From assembly GCA_040755395.1 (NCBI GenBank), contig JBFMAX010000001.1, forward strand, positions 611,186-675,185: a stretch of DNA of 64,000 bases, given 5' to 3'. Under the pieces are notes generated by a model. It saw only the letters and a program-made list of their open reading frames with translations. It made no database searches and was not told the origin of the DNA. A program made the position numbers and the translations under genes. Position 1 is the stretch's first letter, and every line of letters begins with the position of its first letter. This document shows positions 27,148-36,223 of this stretch, in pieces. Source of the DNA: Nitrospirota bacterium (lineage in GTDB: Bacteria > Nitrospirota > Nitrospiria > Nitrospirales > Nitrospiraceae).

Positions 27148-27218
27148 TTGAACGTGTGAGGCGAGGCTGGTTCGCTCGAGGGGTCTTCGCGCTGCGGAGA
27201 ACTTCTCGAGCGACCGGC

Positions 27219-27734
27219 TCACATTCCCGCCGAATCGAGAAACACCGTCTGCAGCCCGACGATCGTTTTCCCGTCCCGAATCGTTCCATCCCGAATCTTC
27301 GCGATCGCCTGCGCGAGCGGCATCTCCACCACCTCCAGCACTTCGTCGCGGTCCAGTTGCTGTCTGCCGCAGGTGAGTCCCGTAGCTTTGTAGATGTGGA
27401 TGACTTCATCCGCGAAGCCCGGGGCGGTCCAGATGCTCAGCAGCAGTTCGAGCGACGACGCGCGATAGCCGATCTCTTCTTCCAACTCGCGCGCGGCGCA
27501 GTCGCGCGGGTCCTCGGCTGGATGCAGCTTACCGGCGGGAATCTCGTAAACAAATCCTCCGGCCGCATGCCGGAACTGGCGGATGAGCACCACCGTCCCG
27601 TCCTCTTTCAGCGGGACGACCGCGGCGGCGCCGGGATGGCGGATGATCTCCAAGTCCACCGTCACGCCGTTGGGCAGTCGCACGGTTTCGATATTCAAGG
27701 TCACAACACGACCCATATAAACCGTGTTCTTCAT
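27219..27734 (-). CDS. Nudix hydrolase, ADP-ribose-pyrophosphatase type
   Basis: The 171-residue protein carries an intact Nudix box from G-K-L-H to E-E-E-I-G-Y (pattern G-x5-E-x7-R-E-L-x-E-E-x-G) around residues 68-90. VVLIRQFRHAAGGFVYEIPAG before it is typical of ADP-ribose pyrophosphatases. It hydrolyses nucleoside diphosphate-X compounds, most likely ADP-ribose, in the cytoplasm. ATG 27734 is used; a frame start at 27800 adds no family sequence. There is no obvious operon partner. Confidence 0.9.
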   Translation of the reverse strand: MKNTVYMGRVVTLNIETVRLPNGVTVDLEIIRHPGAAAVVPLKEDGTVVLIRQFRHAAGGFVYEIPAGKLHPAEDPRDCAARELEEEIGYRASSLELLLSIWTAPGFADEVIHIYKATGLTCGRQQLDRDEVLEVVEMPLAQAIAKIRDGTIRDGKTIVGLQTVFLDSAGM

Positions 27735-27999
27735 CAAACAGCACTTGCCTGTTACCGGAAGCACTTGAGGAGCGTCCGCTCTGCCTGCATGATGATCCAA
27801 GTGTTGTTATCGCGTTGCCTCTTGGTCAACTTCGTCCCAGTGCCATGCATAATCGTGGTCACGATTCAGTGACTCACACCTTCAATGAGGTCCTTGCGTC
27901 TCTTATCGGACAGACCTCTCCGAGAAGCAATGCGTTCGAGCCCTCGGTAAAGTTGGTTGATTGATTCGGACCGGTTCTTCATCTTGGCCCATCCCTTCC

Positions 28000-28027
28000 T
28001 CTGCTCACCCCTTACGCTTCACGCCTC
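28000..28027. repeat. Heptamer array NNNNTYA
   Basis: Four phased 7-base units, CTGCTCA CCCCTTA then CGCTTCA CGCCTCA, run from 28000 and end inside the last codons of gcvT. It is the same family as the array at 17295. The 284 bases between the Nudix and gcvT genes hold nothing else I can identify. Confidence 0.75.
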
Positions 28028-29125
28028 ACGAGTTTTGCGCTTGTAGAACGGCGGCCGGACGACCACGGCGGGCACGGCTTTGCCCCGGATGTCGATCAGG
28101 AAGGTCGAGCCGGGAGTCGCGTAGGTCGGCGGCACGTAGCCCAGTCCGATGCCCTTCTGCAGCAGGGGAGAAAAATTGCCGCTGGTGACCTCGCCGATCG
28201 GAGCGCCTCCGGACCGGCCGAGCATCTTGCAGCCATGCCTCGGCACCGCCTTTTCCAACAGCTCGAAGGCCACAAGCCGGCGTGTCGGTCCCTCGGCGTG
28301 TTGCTTCGCCAGTCTTGCCCGTCCCACAAAGTCGCCTTTATCGAGACTCACCACCCACTGGGCTCCCGCCTCGATCGGCGTCGTCTCCTCGTCGATATCA
28401 TTTCCGTAAAGCAGATAGGCCATCTCCAGCCGCAGCAGATCTCGCGCACCCAGGCCCGCAGGCTTCAGACCTTCGGGACGTCCTGTCTCCAACAGTTCGT
28501 TCCAGACCCGGGCGGCGGCATGAGCCGGCATATGCAACTCGTACCCCAGCTCTCCCGTGTAGCCGGTCCTGGTGATCAGGCAGGATATCCCGTTCAAGAC
28601 GGCGTCCAGACACTGCCGGGGGTTGAGATTCGCCACACCCGCGGCTCCCAGCTTCTCCAAAATGGTCCGTGAAGCCGGTCCCTGGATGGCGAGTTGAGCC
28701 AGTTCGCTGGATTGATCCCGCACCGTACACTGTGACGCAGGCGTCAGATGGTCGCGCAACCAGGCCGCGATTTTTTCCCGATTGGACGCGTTCACGCAAA
28801 GCAGGAACTCGTCCTCTTTCAACCGGTACACGAAAATGTCGTCTTTGATTCCGCCCTCCGGATTGCAGACCATCGAATAGTGAGCGTGCCCGACCGGCAG
28901 CCGGGTCATGTCGTTCGTGGTCATCCGCTGAAGGAAGGCGAGTGAACCGGCCCCCGAGACCTGGAGCCGCCCCATGTGGCTGACGTCGAACAGGCCGGCT
29001 CTGCTGCGGACCGAGTGGTATTCGTCCACCACGCCGGTGTACTGGATCGGCATTTCCCAGCCGGCGAACTCCACGAGCTTCCCGCCGCAGGCCCGATGCG
29101 CGTCATAGAGCGGAGTGCGATTCAT
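28019..29125 (-). CDS. gcvT: Aminomethyltransferase, glycine cleavage T-protein
   Basis: The 368-residue T-protein moves the methylene group from aminomethyl-lipoyl GcvH to tetrahydrofolate. Landmarks are TPLYDAHRACGGKLVEFAGWEMPIQY, LFDVSHMGRLQVSG, the catalytic-region aspartate in MTNDMTRLP-like text, TRTGYTGELGYELHMP and the C-terminal barrel with GEVTSGNFSPLLQKGIGLGYV. ATG 29125 is preferred to GTG 29146. It is the last gene of a minus-strand run (small protein, FIST, FKBP, gcvT) and is 15 kb from gcvP. Confidence 0.96.
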   Translation of the reverse strand: MNRTPLYDAHRACGGKLVEFAGWEMPIQYTGVVDEYHSVRSRAGLFDVSHMGRLQVSGAGSLAFLQRMTTNDMTRLPVGHAHYSMVCNPEGGIKDDIFVYRLKEDEFLLCVNASNREKIAAWLRDHLTPASQCTVRDQSSELAQLAIQGPASRTILEKLGAAGVANLNPRQCLDAVLNGISCLITRTGYTGELGYELHMPAHAAARVWNELLETGRPEGLKPAGLGARDLLRLEMAYLLYGNDIDEETTPIEAGAQWVVSLDKGDFVGRARLAKQHAEGPTRRLVAFELLEKAVPRHGCKMLGRSGGAPIGEVTSGNFSPLLQKGIGLGYVPPTYATPGSTFLIDIRGKAVPAVVVRPPFYKRKTREA

Positions 29126-29180
29126 GCTTCGATCCGTGCTCACCACCGGACGGAGGAACCTGCGACATCATCGACGTCGG

Positions 29181-29600
29181 CTAGCGCAGTCCCAACTGTT
29201 CCACTTCGAACGTCAGGGTCGCGTTCGGCGGGATGACGTGGCCGGCCCCGCATGCGCCGTAGCCCAGGTCCGGGGGGACGATCAGTTTGCGCTTGCCGCC
29301 CACCTTCATGCCTTGCACTCCTTCATCCCATCCCTTGATCACACGCCCCGCGCCGACGCGGAACGAAAAGGGCTCGTTGCGGTCGCGCGAGCTGTCGAAT
29401 TGTTTCCCGTTTTCCAGCCACCCGGTGTAATGCACCGTCGCGGTATCGCCGAGTTCCGCCGGGCGGCCGGTGCCGACGACCAGATCCACGTACTTCAGGC
29501 CGGATTCGGTTGTGACTTCTTCCCCGACCTCCTCGGCTCCGGCGGCCGGCGTCGGGACGAGCGTCAGCAACAGAATGAGCAGAGATCCGAACGCGCTCAC
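29181..29600 (-). CDS. FKBP-type peptidyl-prolyl cis-trans isomerase, exported
   Basis: The 139-residue protein has a signal peptide ([17 protein letters not shown]) and one FKBP domain: [69 protein letters not shown]. Tyr, Phe, Asp and Trp of the FKBP pocket are present. It folds proline-containing proteins in the periplasm. GTG 29600 is chosen because GGGAG lies seven bases upstream and the signal peptide starts there; a longer frame overlaps the FIST gene. Confidence 0.92.
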   Translation of the reverse strand: MSAFGSLLILLLTLVPTPAAGAEEVGEEVTTESGLKYVDLVVGTGRPAELGDTATVHYTGWLENGKQFDSSRDRNEPFSFRVGAGRVIKGWDEGVQGMKVGGKRKLIVPPDLGYGACGAGHVIPPNATLTFEVEQLGLR

Positions 29601-29652
29601 GGTTTCTCTCCCTGTGGGCGGGACGACAGGCAGGACAGGGGGAGCGGCATGG

Positions 29653-30852
29653 TCACGAATCAGGCTCGGAAAACAGCGCGACGCTAGCCGTGTAGCCGTG
29701 CAGGAAGTTGCGGCCGCCGACCGGTCCGATCTCCCCCTGAGCGAAGAACCCGGCGATCGGGATGTCCCCCAGCCGTTCGCGCAACACGGAGACATCGTGG
29801 TGCGGCCGGCCGAACAGCCCTTCTCCCCGCCCGCAGCAACTGAAGAGCAACGCCCCCAGCGGGGCTTTCCGACGCTGCGTCCGATAGGCGGCCAGCAAGA
29901 GATGGAGGTCTTCATGCGCCGACTTGGCGTCCCGCAGATGGAACTGGACGGTTTGGCCCTCCTGAACGATATCGCCGACGGCGACGGCTCCCGTGCTCTG
30001 ATCCGCGCCGATGAGATTCCGAACGAGAAAGTCCCCGCGCTCGAAGCGATTCCTGTGTTCGTCGATCACGATGCCCAGGTGCAGCGCCCGTTGCGCGATC
30101 CGGCGCTCCTCGCCGGAGATCGACTCGAACAGCGCTTGCAGGCGCTCCAGCGCGGGAGCACCGCCCAGTTCGTGGATGACGTTGTGTTCCGCCTTGGTGA
30201 CCACGTACCGGTCGCCGATCGGACGGCATCCCTGCGAAATCACCGTCCCGATGGACACGGGTCCGGAGAGGGCGACGCCCACAAGCCCGCTGTCATACAC
30301 CTCGTCGTCGAGGACCATCCGATTCTCTCCGACGTCGTGTCCGCCCCCCGCCAGGCCGCCGATAGCGACCGCCCCCGGATACCGCTCCTCCAGCATGGCC
30401 AACACCTCTTTCATCGGAATCGAGAAGGGATCGGCCAGGAGCATGAACACCGGGCCGGCGCCGATCGCCCGAGCGTCCGGCCATCCACCGACCGAGAAGC
30501 GGTCGAGTTCCCGGGAGAAGGACAGCCGCAGGGGATTCACGCGGACGCCTGGGAGGCGGGCAGCCCACAGCGTCACCGCCGGGTCGGTTTCAATCTCCTC
30601 TCCGCCCGCGATCACTCCTTCCCCCGAGCATCCGAGCAACACACGCGGCCCCGCTTCTTTGCGCACCGCCGCGCCCAGCGACTCGGCCCGCGCCGAGTAG
30701 TGGTTGGAGAAAAACAGCAACGCCAGATCGATCGGGTCTTCGCCGATTTGCCGGCGCACCGCCTGCGCGACAGCCCGGCCGGCGGCCGCAGCGTCGGTCA
30801 GGCGGGACAGGGCGGAGGCGAACCGGAGTGTCGAAGTCGTGGTCGGGATCAT
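29653..30852 (-). CDS. FIST sensory domain protein
   Basis: The 399-residue protein consists of a FIST N domain ([48 protein letters not shown]) and a FIST C domain ([65 protein letters not shown]). The family is predicted to bind small ligands such as amino acids. Here no kinase or methyl-acceptor domain is attached, so it may signal through a separate partner. The upstream 75-residue gene is only 18 bases away. Confidence 0.88.
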   Translation of the reverse strand: MIPTTTSTLRFASALSRLTDAAAAGRAVAQAVRRQIGEDPIDLALLFFSNHYSARAESLGAAVRKEAGPRVLLGCSGEGVIAGGEEIETDPAVTLWAARLPGVRVNPLRLSFSRELDRFSVGGWPDARAIGAGPVFMLLADPFSIPMKEVLAMLEERYPGAVAIGGLAGGGHDVGENRMVLDDEVYDSGLVGVALSGPVSIGTVISQGCRPIGDRYVVTKAEHNVIHELGGAPALERLQALFESISGEERRIAQRALHLGIVIDEHRNRFERGDFLVRNLIGADQSTGAVAVGDIVQEGQTVQFHLRDAKSAHEDLHLLLAAYRTQRRKAPLGALLFSCCGRGEGLFGRPHHDVSVLRERLGDIPIAGFFAQGEIGPVGGRNFLHGYTASVALFSEPDS

Positions 30853-30870
30853 CGTGCCGATGCGGGCCGG

Positions 30871-31098
30871 CTAGACGTCGGGATTGACGCGGTCTCCCCG
30901 CTCTTTCATGAGCTTCTTGTAGTACCGCCACATGTAGGAATAGTAGTCATCGAGTTGCGCCAGCAGATAGTGGAGCTCGGTCGGGTCTTCAGTTTCCAGG
31001 GCGCGGATCATCCTGGTCTTGAGGAATTCGGCGAAGCCCTCCGTTTTCTCCAGGGCCGTCAACAGCCTGAGCCCTCCGCCGATCTGATAGTCGCCCAT
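30871..31098 (-). CDS. Small protein upstream of FIST, unknown function
   Basis: This 75-residue, helical protein (RMIRALETEDPTELHYLLAQLDDYYSYMWRYYKK) is rich in tyrosine. GGAG precedes ATG 31098. It has no signal or membrane segment. Its 18-base spacing to the FIST gene suggests co-translation and perhaps partnership. I do not recognise a named family. Confidence 0.65.
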   Translation of the reverse strand: MGDYQIGGGLRLLTALEKTEGFAEFLKTRMIRALETEDPTELHYLLAQLDDYYSYMWRYYKKLMKERGDRVNPDV

Positions 31099-31187
31099 AC
31101 GATTGCTCCTGCTTGCCGACACCGCGGCAGCAGCATAGCGACGCCGCTCCTCAAAATGCAAGCTACCCGATCGAGGGGAGGCGCGTC

Positions 31188-32450
31188 TTATTGCGGGAGC
31201 GACAGCAGCGTCCGCAGTCGCGCCAAAGAAATGGCTTCGATTCGGCGATGGTCCCGCCCGACGACGGTTCGCGCCGTCGTCAGCGCGTTCACAATGGCCT
31301 CCTCCGTGGCCTCCACCGTGGCCGTCAGCAATGGGTTCAGGTGGGTGTCCGCCAGGTGCGTCATGGAGAACGTGCGCTCTTTCGGATAGTGCGGGATACT
31401 ATTCGCGGTCGAGAACGCGAGCATGAAGTCGCCGCTGCCGTGCCGCGCCGTGGAGCCGGTTCTGGCCAGCCCCAACGCGGCCCGTTTGGCGAGCCGGGAG
31501 AGTTGGCGGCTGTCCAGCGGCGCATCGGTCGCGATGATCACGATGATCGAGCCTTCGCCGCCGCCCGGCTGTCCCTCGTGCGCGACGGCATCCGACCCCT
31601 CCAGCGCACTCGACTTCCCGCTGAACGGCTCGCCTCGATCGTATAACCGGCCCACGGGGACACCGGCGATGATCAACTCCGGGCGCCGCCCGTGGTTGGC
31701 GTTGACCAGCACGCCGACCGTGTACCCTCCCTCCTCATCCGGCAACCGTCTCGAGGATGTGCCGATCCCTCCCTTGAACCCATACGACACCATGCCGGTG
31801 CCGGCTCCGACCGTGCCCTCCGCGACCGGACCGGCGGAGGCGTGGTCCAGCGCTTCAATCACGTCCTGCTCGGACACGTGTCGCCCCTGAATGTCGTTGA
31901 GGCGGCCGTCGTCGCATTCGGCGACGACCGGGGTCAGGGTGTCATCGGTGATGCCGATATCGGGATAACGGGTGATCATCCAACTGATCACCCCGTTGGC
32001 CACGCGCGGCACGTTCAGCGTATTGGTCAGCGCAATCGGATATTCGAGAAAACCGGATTCCGCCACCCAGGCCAACCCCGTCATCTCGCCCGTGCCATTG
32101 AGGACAAAGGCTCCGGCCGGCGCCTTCTTCCGCCAGACATCATCGCGCGGGATGACGACCGTGACGCCGGTCCGCACAGGACCTTCGCCCGGCTTGAGCG
32201 GGCCCTCTCCTTTGATCAGGGTCACATGCCCGACTTTCACGCCCGCCACGTCGGTGATCGCGTTGAGCGGCCCGGGCGGGTAGCGGCCGATCACGATCTT
32301 CAGATCTCTCGCCCGCGCGCGGGGCTCCTCCGTGCCGGTCCCTGAAGAAGGCTCGGCGGTCCGACCTGTGCCGGAGAGCGAACAGGACGCCAGTATCGCG
32401 GCGACGATCACCGTCGCCATGCGGGCGAACACCATACAGCGGTGACGCAT
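31188..32450 (-). CDS. P1-family (DmpA-like) aminopeptidase, lipoprotein
   Basis: The 420-residue protein belongs to peptidase family S58/P1, whose best-known member DmpA is an L-aminopeptidase/D-Ala-esterase that self-cleaves. Landmarks are ITDVAGVKVGHVTL, RTGVTVVIP, VFVLNGTGEMTGL-like text, VAEGTVGAGTGMVSYGFKGGIGTSS, and the cleavage/nucleophile site GEGSIIVIIATDAPL. ILASC with C22 is a lipobox, so it is probably anchored in the envelope. The substrate cannot be predicted. Confidence 0.88.
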   Translation of the reverse strand: MRHRCMVFARMATVIVAAILASCSLSGTGRTAEPSSGTGTEEPRARARDLKIVIGRYPPGPLNAITDVAGVKVGHVTLIKGEGPLKPGEGPVRTGVTVVIPRDDVWRKKAPAGAFVLNGTGEMTGLAWVAESGFLEYPIALTNTLNVPRVANGVISWMITRYPDIGITDDTLTPVVAECDDGRLNDIQGRHVSEQDVIEALDHASAGPVAEGTVGAGTGMVSYGFKGGIGTSSRRLPDEEGGYTVGVLVNANHGRRPELIIAGVPVGRLYDRGEPFSGKSSALEGSDAVAHEGQPGGGEGSIIVIIATDAPLDSRQLSRLAKRAALGLARTGSTARHGSGDFMLAFSTANSIPHYPKERTFSMTHLADTHLNPLLTATVEATEEAIVNALTTARTVVGRDHRRIEAISLARLRTLLSLPQ

Positions 32451-32471
32451 TACAATCTTCCCGTCGGTCGG

Positions 32472-32837
32472 TCAGCCACGACGGTCCTTTCCGTCCGTCA
32501 AACGGGCCCGACACTGCGGACATCGTTCCAGCGCAGCCAGATCGATGACCCAGGAACTGTGCGGACGGGTCGTGGCCATGGTCCAGACCAGCTTGGCCAG
32601 GCAATGGGGGCAACGGAGCGCCGCGGTGAACCACGCGAATGTGGCCACGCCCAGGAACAGGCCACAGGCGACCAGGGCCATAAACTGGCCATCTCTCCCC
32701 GCGAGCGAAAAGAGGGCCAGGGTGAACGACCCTAAGGAAGCGCCGAACCCCCCGACGGCGACATAGAGCTTCCAGCCTTGCCCCGTCTCGATGATCCAGT
32801 TCATCTCTTCAGCAGTCTTTCTGAGCCTCCCGCTCAC
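32472..32837 (-). CDS. Two-helix membrane protein with C-terminal zinc ribbon
   Basis: The protein is up to 121 residues, or 110 from the internal ATG at 32804. Two hydrophobic helices (about 28-47 and 53-72) are followed by CPHC (75-78) and CPQC (about 108-111), the four cysteines of a zinc ribbon. The family is not recognised. Cytoplasmic zinc ribbons behind membrane helices often mediate protein contacts. It sits 21 bases upstream of the P1 peptidase start in the same direction. Confidence 0.6.
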   Translation of the reverse strand: MSGRLRKTAEEMNWIIETGQGWKLYVAVGGFGASLGSFTLALFSLAGRDGQFMALVACGLFLGVATFAWFTAALRCPHCLAKLVWTMATTRPHSSWVIDLAALERCPQCRARLTDGKDRRG

Positions 32838-32861
32838 CCACGTATGATGAAAATCATGGCT

Positions 32862-32957
32862 GGGCGAGGGGCAAAGGGCAGGGGGTTCAATTCCCCGCTA
32901 CTGGCCCTCTGGCCTCGGGCCTCTCGCCTCAAGTCTTTAACCTCGCGCCTCATATCT
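32862..32957. repeat. Two long heptamer arrays beside the beta-CASP gene
   Basis: GGGCGAG GGGCAAA then GGGCAGG GGGTTCA occupies 32862-32889. After a short gap, eight units ending in CCT or TCT run exactly every 7 bases from 32902 to 32957 (CTGGCCT... CGGGCCT CTCGCCT ... CGCGCCT CATATCT). The second array overlaps the last codons of the metallo-beta-lactamase gene. This is the clearest example of the window-wide 7-base pattern. Confidence 0.85.
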
Positions 32958-34347
32958 CGTGTGACGATCCGCGCTCCGGCACGATCACGTCCATGCGCGG
33001 ATGCTCGGCTTTGATGGCCGCCGCCAGCGAGAGCGCTTGTTTTTCTTCGCCGTGCACGACAAACGTCTTGGCCGGCGCCGGCTTGATCGATCGGACATAG
33101 GCCAACAGGCCCTTGCGGTCCGCATGGGCCGACAGGCCGTTGAGGCGGACCACCTGCGCGCGGCGCGGCGTCGGCACGCCGAAGATCGGCACCACGTCCC
33201 AGCCCTCGATCAACTTGCGCCCCAACGTGTGTTCGGCCTGAAAGCCGACGATCACGACGATGTTGGCTTCGTCCTGGACGGCGTGCTTCAGATGATGCAG
33301 CACCCGTCCGCCCTCGCACATACCCGACGAGGCGATGATGACGCAGGGTCCCTTCATCGCGTTCAGCCGCTTGCTCTCGTCGACGGACGACACGTAGCGG
33401 ATGTAGCGCGCGGCGAAGGGGTCGCCCTCCGAGGCGAACGTGCGGAGCGTCTCCTCGTCGAAACATTCCGGATGCCGGCGGAAGATCTCCGTCGCCTTGG
33501 CGGCCAACGGCGAGTCGATGTAAATGGGTAACGGATCGATTCGCCCTTCGCGGACCAGTTCCTTGATCCGCATCACCAGTTCCTGAGTCCTCCCAATCGC
33601 GAACGCCGGCACGATGATTTTGCCGCGGTTCAACTTGGCCTGGGCGAACACCCGCGCCACTTTGGCGTTGAGCGAGGCCCCGGCGTCCTCGTGGAGCCGG
33701 TCTCCATAGGTCGATTCGATGATCAGCACATCGCAGGCCGGCGGCGCCGCGGGATCCCGGAGGATCGGCATGCGCGGCCGTCCCAGATCACCGGTGAAGA
33801 GGACGGTCGCCGTATTTCCGCGCGCCGTATGCATGAGCCGTATGGCGGCCGAGCCGAGGATATGGCCGGCATCGTGGAACGAGGCGCTCATTCGCGGGCC
33901 GACCTTGATCACATCGCCATAGCGGGCGCCCGCGAAACGCCGCGCGATCGCCCGGACATCGTCGGCATCGTAGAAGGGTCGGAGACACCGCCGCCCCTTG
34001 CGCCCTTCCTGTCTGTTGACGTACTCGCAGTCGCTCTCCTGGATGCGGGCCGAATCCTCCAGCATGACCCTGGTCAGGTCGCCGGTGGCGGGCGTCACGT
34101 GCACCCTGCCGGCAAACCCGTGCTTGGTCAAGACGGGCAGGGCGCCGGAATGGTCGATGTGGGCGTGCGAGAGGAGCACCGCGTCCACCGCCTTCGGATC
34201 GAAGCCCAGAAAGCGGTTTTGTCGGTCCGCTTCCTGGCGGCGGCCTTGGAACAGACCACAGTCCAACAGGACGCGGCAACCGGGGGTCTGGATCAGGTGC
34301 CGGCTGCCCGTCACCGATCGCGCGGCGCCGTGAAAAGAAATGATCAT
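32950..34347 (-). CDS. Metallo-beta-lactamase/beta-CASP ribonuclease-type protein
   Basis: The 465-residue protein has the MBL motif HAHIDHSG (about 62-69), later zinc ligands in FHDAGHILGS and FTGDLGR, and a beta-CASP insert (IIESTYGDRLH, VPAFAIGRTQELVMRI, IYIDSPLAAKATEIF). The C-terminal histidine lies in LNGLSAHADR. Relatives are RNA-processing exo/endonucleases of the CPSF73/YSH1-like and RNase J-like group. Cytoplasmic. The start overlaps the LOG gene stop by four bases (ATGA), indicating coupling. Confidence 0.92.
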   Translation of the reverse strand: MIISFHGAARSVTGSRHLIQTPGCRVLLDCGLFQGRRQEADRQNRFLGFDPKAVDAVLLSHAHIDHSGALPVLTKHGFAGRVHVTPATGDLTRVMLEDSARIQESDCEYVNRQEGRKGRRCLRPFYDADDVRAIARRFAGARYGDVIKVGPRMSASFHDAGHILGSAAIRLMHTARGNTATVLFTGDLGRPRMPILRDPAAPPACDVLIIESTYGDRLHEDAGASLNAKVARVFAQAKLNRGKIIVPAFAIGRTQELVMRIKELVREGRIDPLPIYIDSPLAAKATEIFRRHPECFDEETLRTFASEGDPFAARYIRYVSSVDESKRLNAMKGPCVIIASSGMCEGGRVLHHLKHAVQDEANIVVIVGFQAEHTLGRKLIEGWDVVPIFGVPTPRRAQVVRLNGLSAHADRKGLLAYVRSIKPAPAKTFVVHGEEKQALSLAAAIKAEHPRMDVIVPERGSSHEI

Positions 34348-35201
34348 GCAGTTCGGTCGATCCGGTGGCGAGCGGCGATCAAATCCCAGGCCTCCCGGGC
34401 CGTCTCGGCGTAGTGAAAGAGCGTGAGGTCTTCCGGACTGACCAAACCTTCCTCGACCAGCATCGACCAGTTGATGAGCCGTTCCCAGAACGCGCGCCCC
34501 ACCAGCACGACGGTGACGCCGGTCACCTTGCCGGTCTGGAGCAACGTCAAGGTCTCGAACAGCTCATCCAGCGTGCCGAACCCGCCGGGAAAGGCCACCA
34601 AGGCCTTCGCGCGAAGCAGGAAGTGCATCTTGCGCAGCGCGAAGTAGCGGAACTGAAAGCACAGCGACGGCGTAATATACGGGTTGGGCCGTTGTTCATG
34701 CGGCAGGGTGATGTTCAAGCCGACGGACTTCCCTCCCGCGTCGGCCGCGCCGCGGTTGGCCGCCTCCATAATGCCGGGGCCCCCACCGGTGACGACCACA
34801 AAGTCGCACACGCCGTTGACCTGGCAGGTGGAGGATACCAGTCTGCCGAACTCGCGCGCTTCGTCGTAATAGCGGGCGAGGGCCAGGTGCCGGAGCCCGA
34901 TTTCGACCGCCCGCCGTCTTTCCGGGTCGTTCGGCTGCGCAGCCAGCTCGGCTTCTGCGCGGGCCAGGATGTCCTTCGCCCGGGCCGAGTCGACGAGTCG
35001 CGCGCTGCCGAAGACCACGATGGTGGAACGAATGCCCGCTTCTCGCTGAATCAGCTCGGGCTTGAGGAGTTCGAGCTGCAGCCGCAAGGGGCGCAGTTCG
35101 TCGCGTTGCAGGAATTGCACATCCCGGTCGGCGGGAATGTAGGAAGGAGAGCGCAACAGCGCGTCGGTCGTCCGGTCGTTATCGGAATCGCGGGCGCTCA
35201 T
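34344..35201 (-). CDS. LOG-family Rossmann protein
   Basis: The 285-residue protein belongs to the LOG/TIGR00730 family of nucleoside-5'-monophosphate phosphoribohydrolases. Motifs are VVTGGGPGIMEAANRGA and the signature PGGFGTLDELFE. An N-terminal extension of about 60 residues (LQRDELRPLRLQLELLKPE) precedes the fold, as in the longer LOG subgroup. It overlaps the beta-CASP gene by four bases. In bacteria the role may be nucleotide clean-up. Confidence 0.88.
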   Translation of the reverse strand: MSARDSDNDRTTDALLRSPSYIPADRDVQFLQRDELRPLRLQLELLKPELIQREAGIRSTIVVFGSARLVDSARAKDILARAEAELAAQPNDPERRRAVEIGLRHLALARYYDEAREFGRLVSSTCQVNGVCDFVVVTGGGPGIMEAANRGAADAGGKSVGLNITLPHEQRPNPYITPSLCFQFRYFALRKMHFLLRAKALVAFPGGFGTLDELFETLTLLQTGKVTGVTVVLVGRAFWERLINWSMLVEEGLVSPEDLTLFHYAETAREAWDLIAARHRIDRTA

Positions 35202-35264
35202 CCGGACGGCATTATAGCGGGACGCCTCTCATGCGGCAATGTGAGGGACCTGGCGCCTGACAGA

Positions 35265-35774
35265 TCAGAAAGGCCACGGATTGAAGCTGGAGTTGCTGGT
35301 ATGTTTCGCGAACGCATGCTCGCGAACAACCCACCGGGAGTCGAACACAACCTCAAACACATCCGTCCCAAGGCCACCTGCGGAGAGGATCAAATCAGGG
35401 GAAACCGTCAACCAAAACCGGGCCGGCCAACCGAAGTTGACCCGTGAATACTTGGCGTCTCGAAAGTGATACAGAACGGCCGCGCCTCCGTCCAAGCCGG
35501 CCAGTTCGTCGGGAGCCCCGAGATGCTTCACGACATCGGCGAGCGTGGTTTGCCCCGGGACAATGAAGGCGATGTCCTCCTGGCGTATCGGGTCGTTGAT
35601 CGAGAGTCGAGCGACGGTCGCGAACCCGCAGCCTGATAGCCCCAACGGCACGAGGCACGCGGCAAGGGGCAAGAGATGGAGGCCAAGGGCCAAAAGCCGA
35701 CGAGCAAGGCCGATCGCTTTAACGCTTGCACGTCGTTCTCCCATCGCCGCTTGCCTCTCGTCCTCTTTAGTCAC
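35265..35774 (-). CDS. BamE-like lipoprotein, second of a tandem pair
   Basis: The 169-residue protein has a lipobox, LGLSGC (C49), after the hydrophobic LLALGLHLLPLAACLVPLG. The core matches the SmpA/BamE/OmlA-like fold of the upstream gene product: DIAFIVPGQTTLADVVKHLGAPDEL against DVEKIKKGATTRSEVVSVLGAPDRI. Both end in a ...WPF motif. It probably sits in the outer membrane or periplasm. The signal-peptide region is encoded by a run of phased 7-base units (35644-35706), which is unusual. The start overlaps the end of the first pair member by eight bases. No specific partner is known. Confidence 0.7.
   Translation of the reverse strand: MTKEDERQAAMGERRASVKAIGLARRLLALGLHLLPLAACLVPLGLSGCGFATVARLSINDPIRQEDIAFIVPGQTTLADVVKHLGAPDELAGLDGGAAVLYHFRDAKYSRVNFGWPARFWLTVSPDLILSAGGLGTDVFEVVFDSRWVVREHAFAKHTSNSSFNPWPF
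35644..35706. repeat. Heptamer array inside a lipoprotein signal-peptide region
   Basis: Nine phased units begin AACGGCA CGAGGCA, continue CGCGGCA AGGGGCA, and later read GGCCAAG-type words with CCA or GCA every 7 bases. The array lies wholly within the coding sequence for the lipoprotein signal peptide, on the opposite sense. It is a member of the degenerate heptamer family seen between other genes. Confidence 0.75.
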
Positions 35775-36183
35775 CGAACGGCCAGAACTGGAATTTCAGC
35801 CGATCCGTACGCCTGCCGAACACCACGTCTTCGACGACCCCGTCGCGATTGAACAGGATATACAGGTCGTCGCTCTTGATGTTGACCCGTGAAAAGTTCA
35901 CCAGGAGGAGCAGAAGGCTCCCTGACTTCAGATCGTAACGGTAATATTGGAAGATGTCGTGACCATTGGCTTGAACGATCCGATCGGGCGCTCCCAGAAC
36001 CGAAACCACTTCCGATCGGGTGGTGGCCCCCTTTTTGATCTTCTCCACGTCCTCCGGCTTGAACTCGTCGCCCAGGTTGCCCCTGCTGAAGGCGCAACCG
36101 CTCGCAAAGAGCAGGCAGAGGCAGAACCATAGACTGATCGTTCGAAGATTGATGCCCCTGGGAACTGCGCGTCTCGGGAACAC
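35767..36183 (-). CDS. BamE-like lipoprotein, first of a tandem pair
   Basis: The 138-residue protein has a lipobox, LLFASGC, after FCLCLL. Its core, EDVEKIKKGATTRSEVVSVLGAPDR, is the BamE/SmpA signature region of small outer-membrane lipoproteins, followed by YYRYDLKSGSLLLLLVNF and a C-terminal WPFGD. GTG 36183 is chosen because AGGAGG lies eight bases upstream; the longer frame is antisense noise. It is paralogous to the next gene. Confidence 0.72.
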   Translation of the reverse strand: MFPRRAVPRGINLRTISLWFCLCLLFASGCAFSRGNLGDEFKPEDVEKIKKGATTRSEVVSVLGAPDRIVQANGHDIFQYYRYDLKSGSLLLLLVNFSRVNIKSDDLYILFNRDGVVEDVVFGRRTDRLKFQFWPFGD

Positions 36184-36223
36184 GGAACAGACCTCCTCTC
36201 CTGAACGGCGTTGCAAACGTCCG

